Assembly: GCF_001421805.1 (NCBI RefSeq)
Contig: NZ_LMLC01000005.1
Span: 1-64,000, forward strand
Source of the DNA: Sphingomonas sp. Leaf34
GTDB taxonomy: Bacteria > Pseudomonadota > Alphaproteobacteria > Sphingomonadales > Sphingomonadaceae
Reading direction: 5' to 3'
Length of the DNA: 64,000 bases
Of this stretch, positions 50,236 through 59,449 are shown in pieces (position 1 is the stretch's first letter; each line of letters begins with the position of its first letter). Made by a program: the position numbers and the translations under genes. Under the pieces are notes generated by a model. The model was not told the origin of the DNA. It worked only from the letters and a program-made list of their open reading frames with translations, and made no database searches.

Positions 50236-50342
50236 ATGTTACGCTGTGATTAGCGCAATCGGGCGTAAGCCTTTGGCTACGCACCTTTCCAGCAATGACC
50301 GTTCAGCTTTTGCGGGAGGCAGCGCCTCATTAACTCACGGCA

Positions 50343-52277
50343 TCATCGAGCGCCTGTGGTTCCAGCAAGACGCCATCGTTCCAGTTGGGTTAGCACGTCG
50401 CTGACGATTTGATCAGAAGAGAAGCCGGTCAGGTCGCGAAACCGGGTTCCGCTATTCGTCTGCGCTGCCAACGTCCAAGCCATGGTGCGGCGGGCTTCCG
50501 ACGCCTCCAATGCGGTATAGGCTGTAAGAGGTCGGGCTCGTGGCGCCAGACGGTAGACGAATGAATTGTCACCGCCAGTGCCGACCGTTAGCACGATCAG
50601 GCCCTCCTCAACCGCTAGTTCATTGGTCGTCCAGCCCTCTACCTGCATAGCGTCATATACCGACCTGATCGCCGGTTCCCCGTTACGCGCCATCTGTTCG
50701 ATGATGTCGGTACGACGCGCCGGGACGAGCAGTCGCTTGATCCGTTCGCTAACCGCGGGCGCGTCGTCCGCCAGCGTTATGCCGGCCAGATCGGCGTTGG
50801 TCTGGCGAACGAGGCCGACCGCCAGCAACAGCATGATGAAACAGAATGGCAGCGCTGCGAGCAGCGTCGCGGCTTGCAGCGCGCCAAGTCCCCCCGCCAC
50901 CAGCAACAACGTAGCCGTGACGCCCAGTAGAACACACCAATAGACGCGCTGCCAGCGCGGCGTGTCCTCGGCACCCCCAGATGCCAGCGTGTCGATCACC
51001 AGTGCTCCCGAATCCGCAGAGGTGATGAAGAAGATTGCAACCAGTGCGATCGCGAGTGTGGAGGTAACGCCTGCGGCCGGCAGATATTCGAGAAACTTGA
51101 ACAGGGCCGTGGACAGGTCCGCCTGCACCGCATCTGCGATCCCGCCTGCCGCAGGGCCCAGATCTAGCGAAATGGCAGTGTTGCCGAAGACGGTCATCCA
51201 CAGGAACGTGAAGGCGGTGGGGACGAACAGGACGCCGATGACGAACTCACGGATCGTCCGCCCGCGCGAAATACGGGCGATGAACATGCCGACGAATGGC
51301 GACCATGCGATCCACCACGCCCAGTAGAACAATGTCCAGTCCGCCATCCACGCGCGTGGTTCGTAGGCGTACAGGGTAAAGGTGCGCATCACGAAATGGT
51401 CGAGGTACAGGCCGAAGTTCTGCACCAGCGCACGCAGCAGAAACAGCGTCGGGCCGACCGCCATAACGAACAGCATTAGCAGCACGGCGACCGTTAGATT
51501 GAGTTCTGACAGGCGCCGGATGCCGCGGTCTGCGCCACTCAGCACCGACATCGTGGCAGCCCCCATGACGAGCACGATCACGATGACCTTGATCGTGATC
51601 GTATCGGGCAGGCCGTAATTATAAGCGAGGCCCGCGGTCATCTGGGAGACGCCGAAGCCGAGGGAGGTCGAGACGCCGAATACCGTCCCGCACACCGCGA
51701 AGATGTCGATTGCGTCCCCCAGCGGACCGTTGATGCGCTTGCCCAGGATCGGCAACAAGCCAGACCGCAGCGTCAGCGGCATGCCCTTCCGATAGGTGAA
51801 ATACGCCAGGCTAAGCCCTACCAGTGCATAGATAGCCCAGGCGTGAACGCCGTAATGGTGAAAGGTGATTGCCATCGCCTCGCGCGCGGCCAGAATGGTG
51901 CCGCTCGTGGCCTCCGGGGGCTTGATGTAATGCTGGATAGGTTCGGCCACGGCGAAATACATGAGCCCAATGCCCATGCCTGCGGCGAAGAGCATCGCAA
52001 GCCATGACAGATACGGGAAATCGGATTCGGAATCATCCGGTCCGAGCTTCAGCTTACCTGCCGGCCCGAAACCGAGTGTGAGCACCACCATCAGGAATAT
52101 GGCCACCGATGCAACGTAGAACCATCCAAAGGTGTCGATCGCCCAACTTTGCGCCGCCTTGAAAGCGGCGTCTGCGGTACCCGGCATCGCGAGCGTCGTC
52201 GCCAGGAGCAGGGCAATGATAGCGGACGCACCCCAAAACACGCGCGGATTGATTTGGCTCTTCATCATTCCGGCCAT
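50343..52277 (-). CDS. BCCT-family choline/glycine-betaine transporter
   Basis: A 644-residue BCCT carrier that imports choline, betaine or related osmolytes with Na+ or H+. Twelve spans: INPRVFWGASAIIALLLA is the first, AGMGIGLMYFAVAEPIQHY the glycine-rich motif, and FYWAWWIAWSPFVGMFIARI the tryptophan-rich TM8 signature. A C-terminal cytoplasmic domain of about 135 residues resembles the osmosensing tail of BetT. Three nearby ATGs (52277, 52268, 52265) are all poorly served by ribosome sites; the start is uncertain by four codons. No bet genes are adjacent. Confidence 0.92.
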   Translation of the reverse strand: MAGMMKSQINPRVFWGASAIIALLLATTLAMPGTADAAFKAAQSWAIDTFGWFYVASVAIFLMVVLTLGFGPAGKLKLGPDDSESDFPYLSWLAMLFAAGMGIGLMYFAVAEPIQHYIKPPEATSGTILAAREAMAITFHHYGVHAWAIYALVGLSLAYFTYRKGMPLTLRSGLLPILGKRINGPLGDAIDIFAVCGTVFGVSTSLGFGVSQMTAGLAYNYGLPDTITIKVIVIVLVMGAATMSVLSGADRGIRRLSELNLTVAVLLMLFVMAVGPTLFLLRALVQNFGLYLDHFVMRTFTLYAYEPRAWMADWTLFYWAWWIAWSPFVGMFIARISRGRTIREFVIGVLFVPTAFTFLWMTVFGNTAISLDLGPAAGGIADAVQADLSTALFKFLEYLPAAGVTSTLAIALVAIFFITSADSGALVIDTLASGGAEDTPRWQRVYWCVLLGVTATLLLVAGGLGALQAATLLAALPFCFIMLLLAVGLVRQTNADLAGITLADDAPAVSERIKRLLVPARRTDIIEQMARNGEPAIRSVYDAMQVEGWTTNELAVEEGLIVLTVGTGGDNSFVYRLAPRARPLTAYTALEASEARRTMAWTLAAQTNSGTRFRDLTGFSSDQIVSDVLTQLERWRLAGTTGAR

Positions 52278-52300
52278 TTAACGCCGGCTGCCGACGATGG

Positions 52301-52540
52301 CTAATCAATGGGAAGAGAGACATCATCGTAAGCTGTGCCCGCTGTCCGCGGAGCGATCCACGCGATCGACGGCGTCCTGAATACGATGACGCGGATCGAC
52401 AGCAGCAGACCCAGCCTTCGGTAATCGCCGAATCGATAGCTGTCCGGCCCTATCACCAGCGTGTTGCCGTGGTGACAGACAGGAGCCAGGAAATCGCATC
52501 CGGCATCGAACATGCTGTGAATGTCGGACTGCATCAGCAC
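52301..52540 (-). pseudogene. SLC13-type permease, C-terminal remnant
   Basis: Reading MQSDIHSMFDAGCDFLAPVC then HHGNTLVIGPDSYRFGDYRR, which match the last loop of SLC13/DASS permeases (xDFxTPxGHQxNTLVxGPGxYRFGDYxR), followed by one span. Nothing of the earlier spans remains upstream. The N-terminal part of an SLC13 permease lies 3.7 kb away at 48 kb in an order that cannot come from simple insertion, so the two pieces are from different copies or a rearranged one. Confidence 0.6.
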
Positions 52541-52709
52541 GACCTCCTCACACATAGTATCGAAACCGGTCGTTTCCGATACGACCGGGCATTCATGCGA
52601 GATGCCGCTTGAGATGACGGCAGCAAGCTCCACTTCCAGCGCGACAATCTGCTATCCGCCCACCGTGAAATCGCACGTGACGCAGAGAGATCGAGCTTGG
52701 AGCAGGGCT

Positions 52710-52792
52710 TCCCACGCTCTCCGCGATTACCTTTTTAGGTGATTGTTCCCCCTCAACTCTCTCGCAAATCCTCACTTTTCCACCGTCTGGGT
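52710..52792. repeat. Left arm of 83-bp inverted repeat
   Basis: This arm is the reverse complement of 54060-54142 at 73 of 83 positions, with a perfect 31-bp core at 52740-52770. Its outer part (52710-52730) resembles the 3' end of the tRNA-Ser gene. It lies 51 nt beyond the 3' end of the dead integrase. Confidence 0.9.
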
Positions 52793-52842
52793 GCGACAAA
52801 CTGATACTCTTTCCCGCCTGCGGGGACGACTTCAGGGATCGC

Positions 52843-53808
52843 CTATCCCACATCAAATCTCGGCAAGAAGCGGATAGCCTGCGCGCGGACATCGATTGGC
52901 CATTCGGCATAGGCCTCGCCTACGCTACGCGGCACGTCCCCTTGAATAGCATGTCGTACTTCCGGCGCGATCCCCGCTCGACGGGCTAACGTTTTGAACA
53001 GGTGCCTTCAGCCATGGTTCGGTTGGACGTGAGGGTCGTCCACCCCCAAATCGCGCACCTATCCGGCCATCCGCTCGCCGACCTTCTTATGGTGCGCGTT
53101 TCCAGCCAAACCTCCGCGCGCCCGCTCGGGGTCATAGATGATCGGCTTACCCCGGCTCGGCGGGCAATCGTCAGCAGACCCTGCTCCAGTAGGTGTGGGT
53201 GCAGCGACGATCCCGCTGTGCCCGTTCTTCCTTGACCCGGCCTCCGGAGTGATACGCATTGCCCACACTCCGTCTATCTCGACAATGTCGGACCCGCGCA
53301 TCTGGGCGATTTCGCCGACACGCGCACCGCTATAGGCGCACATCCAAGGTATCCATCGTCGAGCCAGTGCATGCTCGGGGCTGACGCGCCCCTGATCCAT
53401 GACAAGCGACCCAGACAGAATGGTGCGCACCTCCATTGCGGTGAAGCTCGGCCCCCGAGACCGGACGCGCTTTGGAACGCAAACTATAAATCCCGTCGCC
53501 GGGTTCGTTGCCAGCTTGCGGTTCTCGACGGCCCAAGGGAACACAACTTTCGCCGCCGCCAGATAGAGTTCCCGGATGGTTCGACCGCTTATGCCATGGT
53601 CCATAAGCGCCTCTTTCCAATCTACGGTGTCATCGGCGCTGACCCGCGGGGCTTCATTATGACCTAGATGGTGAGCCAGATTGGCGATCACGGGCCGCCA
53701 CCGTTTGATCGTGGCCGGTGACGGCTGCCGCTCTCGAACATAGCCGTCAAATAATGCCATCATACGTCGGCCTGACGATAATCGATGCGCTGTGAGACGC
53801 GGTTGCAC
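52843..53808 (-). pseudogene. Tyrosine site-specific integrase pseudogene
   Basis: The first part reads as a phage-type integrase: core-binding domain (SPATIKRWRPVIANLAHHLG), then the catalytic start with arginine in CAYSGARVGEIAQM. At about 53190-53220 two compensating frameshifts scramble about 30 residues. The frame then meets TAG (in AG*VRDLGVDD) and TGA (in PNHG*RHLFKTLARRAG), both where tryptophan is expected. The end still shows VRHAIQGDVPRSVGEAYAEW. The catalytic tyrosine motif survives only as a relic. It lies on the 3' side of tRNA-Ser, the usual place for such integrases. Confidence 0.85.
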
Positions 53809-54059
53809 GAGGAGCCATGTCCGCGTCCGCTAGCTCATCGGCTGACGCTACGCTCGCTCGCGCAATCTGGGTTGGAATCGTTCGATTACTGGGCCTGCGC
53901 GACGATTGACCTCAGCTTTTGGAAGCCGCCCAAGGCCCTGCGTGAGGTTCGTTTTGCCGATCGTCGATCGAAGCCCGGCTGGGACGACGATTCGCCTCCC
54001 CGATCACTGGTTGTTCGGACACGGGCCATCAATCGCATTTTGTAGGATCGCTTCGTAAC

Positions 54060-54215
<156 letters not shown>

Positions 54216-54370
54216 GCAGGTCATCCGAAGCTCTGCGAACAGCGCCTCCGATCGGTCGAAGCGCGGCCTCTAATGAAGTGCCCCCGGGGACGCAAGCGGA
54301 TTTTGGCCTCACGCGCACCGCCTGACGCGTTTTCCTTGTGCAGCGCAAAACAGACCCTAAATTGACGGAT

Positions 54371-54766
54371 ATGCCCCGACACGACAGTATCGCTCACGAC
54401 ATCACCAGCCCGCTTATCCCCGTCGAGGTGGTCGCGCCGCCGATCTCGCACGCAAGTTTTTCGATCGGCGACGTGGTGCGGCACCGCCTGTTCGATTTCC
54501 GCGGCGTGATCTTTGATGTCGATCCGGTGTTTGCGAACAGCGACGAATGGTATGCGGCGATCCCCGAGGACATTCGCCCGCGCAAGGACCAGCCCTTCTA
54601 CCATCTGCTCGCGGAGAACATGGAGTCGAGCTACGTCGCCTATGTCAGCCAGCAGAACCTGGTCCCCGACGATAGCGACGAGCCCGTCGATCATCCCGCG
54701 ATCTCGGGGTTGTTCAGCGACTATGCGGACGGGCGATACGCGTTGCGGCAGGTCCACCGCCACTGA
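54371..54766 (+). CDS. hspQ: Heat shock protein HspQ
   Basis: HspQ (131 residues) binds hemimethylated DNA in vitro and acts in E. coli as a Lon specificity factor. FSIGDVVRHRLFDFRGVIFD is the N-terminal strand set and FYHLLAENMESSYVAYVSQQN the core motif. The first about 35 residues are a polar extension. I use ATG 54371; a GTG 11 codons earlier is open but has no ribosome site. It stands alone beside tRNA-Ser. Confidence 0.9.
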   Translation: MPRHDSIAHDITSPLIPVEVVAPPISHASFSIGDVVRHRLFDFRGVIFDVDPVFANSDEWYAAIPEDIRPRKDQPFYHLLAENMESSYVAYVSQQNLVPDDSDEPVDHPAISGLFSDYADGRYALRQVHRH

Positions 54767-54935
54767 GGCGAATCACCTCCCTTGCCAGCGGGGCGTGATG
54801 GTCCGGCGCCCATCGTCGCTAGTGATGCGCGACGCCATGCTGATTCGCGAAGCCATTGCTTGCGGACCAGGTCCGGCGCGTGGCGAAGCGCATCGTTTCC
54901 TTGCTCCTAAACCGTCGTGCCGCGCCCGTTCGCGG

Positions 54936-54963
54936 TTGACAACGCCGCCCCCCTCGCTTAGCT
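54936..54963 (+). promoter_or_regulatory. Probable promoter of rplU-rpmA
   Basis: A perfect TTGACA at 54936-54941 is followed after 16 nt by TTAGCT, giving a housekeeping-sigma-like promoter about 65 nt upstream of the rplU start. Confidence 0.65.
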
Positions 54964-55027
54964 GCCCGGCTTCTCCCGGCGGACCCTGCGTTCGTGGGGC
55001 ACATGTATTTGGAAAGTGACAAGGGCC

Positions 55028-55375
55028 ATGTTCGCAGTCGTGCGCACGGGCGGCAAGCAGTATCGCGTCGCCGCCGGAGATAAGATCGTCGTCGAGAAGA
55101 TCGAGGGCGATGCAGGTGCGTCGGTGACGCTGGGTGATGTGCTGCTGGCGGGCGAAGGCTCGGAGCTGCGCTCGGTCGAGGGTTTCACCGTCGCCGCAGA
55201 GATCATCGCGCAGGCGAAGGCGGACAAGGTCATCGTCTTCAAGAAGCGTCGTCGTCACAACTATCGTCGCAAGAACGGCCATCGCCAGCAGCACACGATC
55301 CTGAAGATCGTCAGCGTTGGTGGCCAGACCGCCAAGAGCAACCAGGGCGACACCGCCCCGGCCGCTCAGGCATAA
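55028..55375 (+). CDS. rplU: 50S ribosomal protein L21
   Basis: L21 (115 residues) starts [20 protein letters not shown]; the basic [17 protein letters not shown] contacts 23S rRNA. A short Ala/Gln tail follows the usual 103 residues. The ATG at 55028 gives the family start; an upstream in-frame codon adds four residues. First gene of the rplU-rpmA pair. Confidence 0.98.
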   Translation: MFAVVRTGGKQYRVAAGDKIVVEKIEGDAGASVTLGDVLLAGEGSELRSVEGFTVAAEIIAQAKADKVIVFKKRRRHNYRRKNGHRQQHTILKIVSVGGQTAKSNQGDTAPAAQA

Positions 55376-55388
55376 GGAGTAGCTTCAG

Positions 55389-55691
55389 ATGGCACATAAG
55401 AAAGCAGGCGGCTCTTCGCGCAACGGTCGCGATTCGGCCGGTCGTCGCCTCGGCGTCAAGAAGTTCGGTGGCCAGGCGTGCGTCGCCGGCAACATCCTCG
55501 TGCGTCAGCGCGGGACGAAGTTCTACCCGGGCACGAACGTCGGCATCGGCACGGACCACACGCTGTTCGCGCTGGTCGATGGTCGCGTCGTGTTCAGCCA
55601 GGGCAAACTTGGGCGCAAGTTCTGCTCGGTCGAGCTGGCAGCGAACGACGCCGGTCAAGACGGTGCCGACATGGCAGCAGCAGCCGAATAA
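55389..55691 (+). CDS. rpmA: 50S ribosomal protein L27
   Basis: L27 (100 residues) lies near the peptidyl-transferase centre. It starts [20 protein letters not shown], the direct N-terminus without the cleaved leader of Firmicutes. It is about 12 residues longer than usual at the C-terminus (Ala/Asp-rich). It lies 13 nt after rplU and ends before a strong terminator. Confidence 0.98.
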   Translation: MAHKKAGGSSRNGRDSAGRRLGVKKFGGQACVAGNILVRQRGTKFYPGTNVGIGTDHTLFALVDGRVVFSQGKLGRKFCSVELAANDAGQDGADMAAAAE

Positions 55692-55752
55692 CATCGGGTA
55701 ACCATCCGGGTTGCCCACCAGGGTGACCCGGGTCGCGAAAGCGAACCTGAAC

Positions 55753-55784
55753 AAGGGAGGCGGGTCACCCCGGCTCCCTTTTTT
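55753..55784 (+). terminator. Intrinsic terminator of rplU-rpmA
   Basis: AAGGGAG pairs with CTCCCTT and the inner GCGGG pairs with CCCC-type bases across one mismatch; a run of six T follows. It lies about 60 nt after the rpmA stop and separates it from the GNAT gene. Confidence 0.8.
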
Positions 55785-55866
55785 ATTGCTCCCTCCCCCT
55801 CGCCTGTCGCTGCCCTGTCATCCGGACATGGCAGGGCGTCAGGCGCGATGCGTGAAGGAGAGAGCC

Positions 55867-56412
55867 GTGTTCGCGCGCACCAAGAGACTGACGTTGCGGC
55901 CGGGCTGGCCGGAAGATGCGCCTGCATTGGCGCGGGCGATCGGCCACGAATCGGTGATCGCCAAGCTGGCGCGTGCGCCCTGGCCCTATACGCTGGGCGA
56001 TGCCGAGGCGTTCCTGGCGCAGCCGCGCGGCGCGCACGATCCGCATTTTATGATCGAGACGATGGACGCCGGTACGCCACGACTCGTCGGCGGGATCGCC
56101 ATCCGGGCGGCGAAGACGGGCCATGAGCTCGGTTATTGGCTGGCGCCGGACGCCTGGGGTCGCGGCTATGCGACCGAGGCTGGGGAGGCAGTGGTGGCGA
56201 TGGCCCGACATGCGCTGGGATTGCGGCGGCTGGATGCGTTTCACTTCGTCGACAACCCGGCATCGGGGCGCGTGCTGGCAAAGCTCGGGTTCCGGCCAAC
56301 GGGCCGGATCGAGCCGCGGACCTCGCGCGGGCGCGGTGGCGAGGCGCCCGCGGTGATGTTCGAGCTGGATCTCGATGAGGATCGATGCGCGCCGATGCCG
56401 ATGGCGGCGTGA
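55867..56412 (+). CDS. GNAT-family N-acetyltransferase
   Basis: A 181-residue RimJ/RimL-like acetyltransferase. KRLTLRPGWPEDAPALARAI opens the fold, and ELGYWLAPDAWGRGYATEAG is the acetyl-CoA-binding motif A; NPASGRVLAKLGF completes it. The start is GTG 55867 with AAGGAG 7 nt upstream. Substrate unknown. It lies downstream of rpmA but beyond a terminator, so it has its own promoter. Confidence 0.88.
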   Translation: MFARTKRLTLRPGWPEDAPALARAIGHESVIAKLARAPWPYTLGDAEAFLAQPRGAHDPHFMIETMDAGTPRLVGGIAIRAAKTGHELGYWLAPDAWGRGYATEAGEAVVAMARHALGLRRLDAFHFVDNPASGRVLAKLGFRPTGRIEPRTSRGRGGEAPAVMFELDLDEDRCAPMPMAA

Positions 56413-56440
56413 ATCGCGCGGCAGCCCTTAGAACATAACC

Positions 56441-56549
56441 CACTATCCCGGCGAAGGCCGGGGCCCAATTGGGGAACGTTGCTGACGGAGCTCAATGCTC
56501 CGTTACCAGACCCTTTCCAAGTGGGCCCCGGCCTCCGCCGGGGTGGTAC
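56441..56549. repeat. Type-2 palindromic repeat pair
   Basis: CCCGGCGAAGGCCGGGG with CCCAATTGGGG faces the inverse unit (CCAAGTGGGCCCCGG) about 40 nt later. The spacer hairpin ACGGAG/CTCCGT is clear here. A type-1 block follows, as at 18.7 and 27.8 kb. Confidence 0.88.
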
Positions 56550-56579
56550 ATCTGGTGACGCTGGAGCTCATCTCCGCGG

Positions 56580-56655
56580 CTCCCCCGCGAAGGCGGGGGT
56601 CAGGAGTCGCGGTCGGTGCCGTTTGCGATTCTGGGCTCCCGCCTTCGCGGGAGAC
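56580..56655. repeat. Type-1 palindromic repeat pair
   Basis: CCCCCGCGAAGGCGGGGG at 56582 and, about 35 nt later, GGCTCCCGCCTTCGCGGGAG in the opposite sense. It ends 30 nt from the stop of the metal-dependent hydrolase gene. Confidence 0.85.
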
Positions 56656-56684
56656 CTAGGACGTGGTCGGGATGACGGACCGCG

Positions 56685-57554
56685 TCACGCCACCGCCGCC
56701 ACTCGCTTCGCCACAGGCAGCACCGCCGCCTCATACTCGCTTTCGGCCAACCCGATCAGCGCGCGGTCGTCATGCTTCCAGGGGTGGAAACCCGGCAGGA
56801 AATACGCCGCCCAGACGCCTGCAACCTTGCGCGCCATTCCCGGATTGCCAAACGCATACCACGCCATCCGCGCCCAAACCCGCAGCCCGGTCAGGCCATC
56901 CTGCCGCAGCAGTTCAGCCATCCCACGCGCACGCCCGGTGAAGAAGCGCCAGGTCGTGATCAGCATCACCCGCGACTTGATCCGCCATCGCAGCAGCCGC
57001 GGCCAATCGCGAGTCGCATGCAGCCAAGTGTCGTAGGCGACGCCCTTGTGCTCGATCTCCTCCGCCGCATGCCAGCGCCACAATGCCGCCGCCTGTTCGT
57101 CGCCGCCCGCGAGATGCCTCGGGTTGGCGATCAGTTCGTGCGCGAGCATCGCGGTAAAATGCTCGAGCGCGGTGGTCGCCGCGAGACTCGCGATCGCGGG
57201 CTTGTCCTTGGTGATCGCCAACTGTGCATCGACATCCGCCATCAACGGCGCGACGTCATAGCCTTGGTCGGTCACATGGCGGTTGAACGCGACATGCTCG
57301 CGCGTGTGGATCACCTCCTGCTTGATGAAGGCGTTGATCTCGGCGGTCAGCTTGGGCGGCGTGCCCTCGCGGAACTTGCGCACGCTATCGACGAAATAGC
57401 CTTCGCCCTTGGGAAATGTCACCGACAGCGCGTTGTAGAACGCGGTCGCGATCGGATCGTCGTTCAGCCACCAGCGACGAATCACCGCGCCCCGACCGAA
57501 GCGGCGGTCGCGCGGGGTAATCGTCAGATCTGCCGGCGTGGTTGCTTTCGCCAC
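56685..57554 (-). CDS. Predicted metal-dependent hydrolase (PF10118-like)
   Basis: A 289-residue member of the COG3687/PF10118 family, a ferritin-like helical fold predicted to hold two metals. The expected ligands appear as E-x-x-H pairs: IKQEVIHTREHVAFN, TALEHFTAML and WHAAEEIEHKGVAYD. The reaction is unknown. GTG at 57554 has GGAGG 5 nt upstream. It is transcribed away from a TetR regulator across a 63-nt gap with a palindrome, so it is the likely target of that regulator. Confidence 0.85.
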   Translation of the reverse strand: MAKATTPADLTITPRDRRFGRGAVIRRWWLNDDPIATAFYNALSVTFPKGEGYFVDSVRKFREGTPPKLTAEINAFIKQEVIHTREHVAFNRHVTDQGYDVAPLMADVDAQLAITKDKPAIASLAATTALEHFTAMLAHELIANPRHLAGGDEQAAALWRWHAAEEIEHKGVAYDTWLHATRDWPRLLRWRIKSRVMLITTWRFFTGRARGMAELLRQDGLTGLRVWARMAWYAFGNPGMARKVAGVWAAYFLPGFHPWKHDDRALIGLAESEYEAAVLPVAKRVAAVA

Positions 57555-57587
57555 GGAAACCTCCAAACAGGGATCAACATTCGTTAC

Positions 57588-57601
57588 TTACATTGATGTA
57601 A
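57588..57601. promoter_or_regulatory. Palindromic operator between hydrolase and TetR genes
   Basis: TTACATTGATGTAA is a perfect 6-2-6 palindrome in the middle of the 63-nt divergent gap. Its position over both promoters suits autorepression and control of the hydrolase by the adjacent TetR protein. Confidence 0.65.
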
Positions 57602-57617
57602 ATAGGTTTCCCGGTCC

Positions 57618-58217
57618 GTGACGTCAACACCGCGCAAGCGCCTCTCCCCCACCGAATCGCGTGACGCCGCCGTGGAAGCCGCGCGTGCGCTGCTTGTCGA
57701 AAGCGGCCCCAGCGCCGTCACCTTGAAGGCGGTGGCAGGCCGGGTCGGGCGAACGCATGCTAATCTGCTCCACCATTTCGGCTCGGCGGAGGCGCTGCAC
57801 ACCGCACTGATCACGCGGATGGCGGCGGACATCGTCGGCACGATCGGCGCCGCGGTGCTGCGCGTGCGTGCTGGCGAGCTCGATCCGCGCGAAGTCGTCG
57901 AGATGACGTTCGACGCGTTCGGCAAGGGCGGCGCGGGCGCGCTGGCGAGCTGGATGATCCTGTCGGGCAATACCGACGCGCTCGACCCGATTCTCACCGC
58001 GATCCACGATCTGGTCGACGAACTCGCCGAGGGTGACATGCCCGGCGACCAGCCGATCCAGGACCAGACGTTGACGCTGGTGCTGATGGCGCTCGGCGAC
58101 GCGCTGATGGGGGCGCCGATGGCCCGCGCTCTGGGCCTGCCCGCGTCGAGAGCGCGCGAACTCGCACTCGACGCACTGCTCGCGAGCAAGGACGCCGCCG
58201 CCGGCCCATCGGCCTGA
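57618..58217 (+). CDS. TetR-family transcriptional regulator
   Basis: A 199-residue TetR repressor. The N-terminal helix-turn-helix reads [20 protein letters not shown] (about residues 34-53); the C-terminal ligand domain is all helical. The start is GTG at 57618. It diverges from the hydrolase gene and very likely binds the palindrome between them. The ligand is unknown; the hydrolase substrate is a fair guess. Confidence 0.88.
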   Translation: MTSTPRKRLSPTESRDAAVEAARALLVESGPSAVTLKAVAGRVGRTHANLLHHFGSAEALHTALITRMAADIVGTIGAAVLRVRAGELDPREVVEMTFDAFGKGGAGALASWMILSGNTDALDPILTAIHDLVDELAEGDMPGDQPIQDQTLTLVLMALGDALMGAPMARALGLPASRARELALDALLASKDAAAGPSA

Positions 58218-58284
58218 GCAACCCGGCCCGGGAACCCGAATCGCAGACACTGGCGATTTTCGCCAATTTCGCTATGTGGCGGCG

Positions 58285-59331
58285 ATGCATTTTCTAGACC
58301 AAGCCAAGATCTACGTCCGTTCGGGTGAGGGCGGCCCCGGTGCCGTCAGCTTCCGGCGCGAGAAATATATCGAATATGGCGGCCCCGATGGCGGCAATGG
58401 CGGCAAGGGCGGCGACATCGTGTTCGAATGCATCGCCGGCCTGAACACGCTGATCGACTTCCGCTACACGCAGCATTTCCGCGCGCCGCGCGGCTCGGGC
58501 GGATCGGGCTCGAACCGCACCGGCGCGGGCGGCGAGGATCTCGTGATCCGCGTTCCGCTCGGCACGCAGGTGCTGTCGGAGGACAAGGAAGAGGTGCTGA
58601 TCGACTTCACGCAAGTCGGCCAGCGCGAAGTGCTGTTCCGCGGCGGCGACGGCGGGCGCGGTAACGCCAGCTACAAGACCTCGACCAACCGCACCCCGCG
58701 CCAGCACGGCACCGGGTGGCCCTATGGCGAGGCGTGGGTCTGGCTGCGACTGAAGCTGCTAGCGGATGCGGGTCTCGTCGGGCTGCCGAACGCGGGCAAG
58801 TCGACCTTCATCAACCAGGTGACCAACGCGCAGGCCAAGGTCGGCGAATACGCCTTCACGACCACGCGGCCGCAGCTGGGCGTGGTGCGTCACAAGCAGC
58901 GCGAGTTCGTCGTCGCGGACATTCCCGGGTTGATCCAGGGTGCGGCCGAGGGTGCCGGCATCGGCGACCGGTTCCTTGGGCATATCGAGCGGTGCCGCGT
59001 GTTGTTGCATCTGGTCGATGCGAACGACGCGGACGTTGCCGAATCGTACCGGATCGTACGCGACGAGCTGGCAAATTACGGCGAGGGGCTGACCGACAAG
59101 AACGTCATCGTCGCGCTCAACAAGATCGACATGCTCGATGCCGAGCTGATCGCGGCGCTGTCGGCGGAGCTGGCGGAAGCCAGCGGCGCCGAGGTGATGG
59201 CGATCTCGGGCGCGAGCGGTGCGGGGATCGAGGCGGTGCTCGACAAGCTGATCGGCGCGATCGGCCCGGCGCCGGGCGCGGCGAAGGACCTCGAAGAGGG
59301 CGAAGTCCCGGTCGCATGGTCGCCGCTGTAG
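58285..59331 (+). CDS. obgE: GTPase ObgE/CgtA
   Basis: ObgE (348 residues) is the essential ribosome-assembly and stringent-response GTPase. The glycine-rich Obg domain ([31 protein letters not shown]) is followed by the G domain with G1 [10 protein letters not shown]3 DIPG and G4 NKID. ATG at 58285 gives the usual start; a GTG three codons upstream is also open. The short form lacks the C-terminal OCT domain. The order rplU-rpmA-(GNAT)-obgE-proB is conserved. Confidence 0.97.
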   Translation: MHFLDQAKIYVRSGEGGPGAVSFRREKYIEYGGPDGGNGGKGGDIVFECIAGLNTLIDFRYTQHFRAPRGSGGSGSNRTGAGGEDLVIRVPLGTQVLSEDKEEVLIDFTQVGQREVLFRGGDGGRGNASYKTSTNRTPRQHGTGWPYGEAWVWLRLKLLADAGLVGLPNAGKSTFINQVTNAQAKVGEYAFTTTRPQLGVVRHKQREFVVADIPGLIQGAAEGAGIGDRFLGHIERCRVLLHLVDANDADVAESYRIVRDELANYGEGLTDKNVIVALNKIDMLDAELIAALSAELAEASGAEVMAISGASGAGIEAVLDKLIGAIGPAPGAAKDLEEGEVPVAWSPL

Positions 59332-59343
59332 GCCTGCGCTTAG

Positions 59344-59442
59344 CCCTCTCCCCGTCGGGGAGAGGGTTGGGTGAGGGGCTGTTCCGGGCGGTACCGTCCG
59401 TGGCCGCCCCTCACCCCGACCCTCTCCCCGCAGGGGAGAGGG
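59344..59442. repeat. Type-3 repeat pair (CTCTCCCC family), obgE-proB gap
   Basis: CCCTCTCCCCGTCGGGGAGA/GGG at 59344-59366 and the inverse unit at 59406-59442. The right end (GAGAGGGAG) supplies the ribosome-binding site of proB. Confidence 0.88.
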
Positions 59443-59449
59443 AGCAGTG

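Noticed and set aside
54773..55294. 173-codon minus-strand frame opposite rplU
   Set aside because: Mirror of the rplU gene and its leader.
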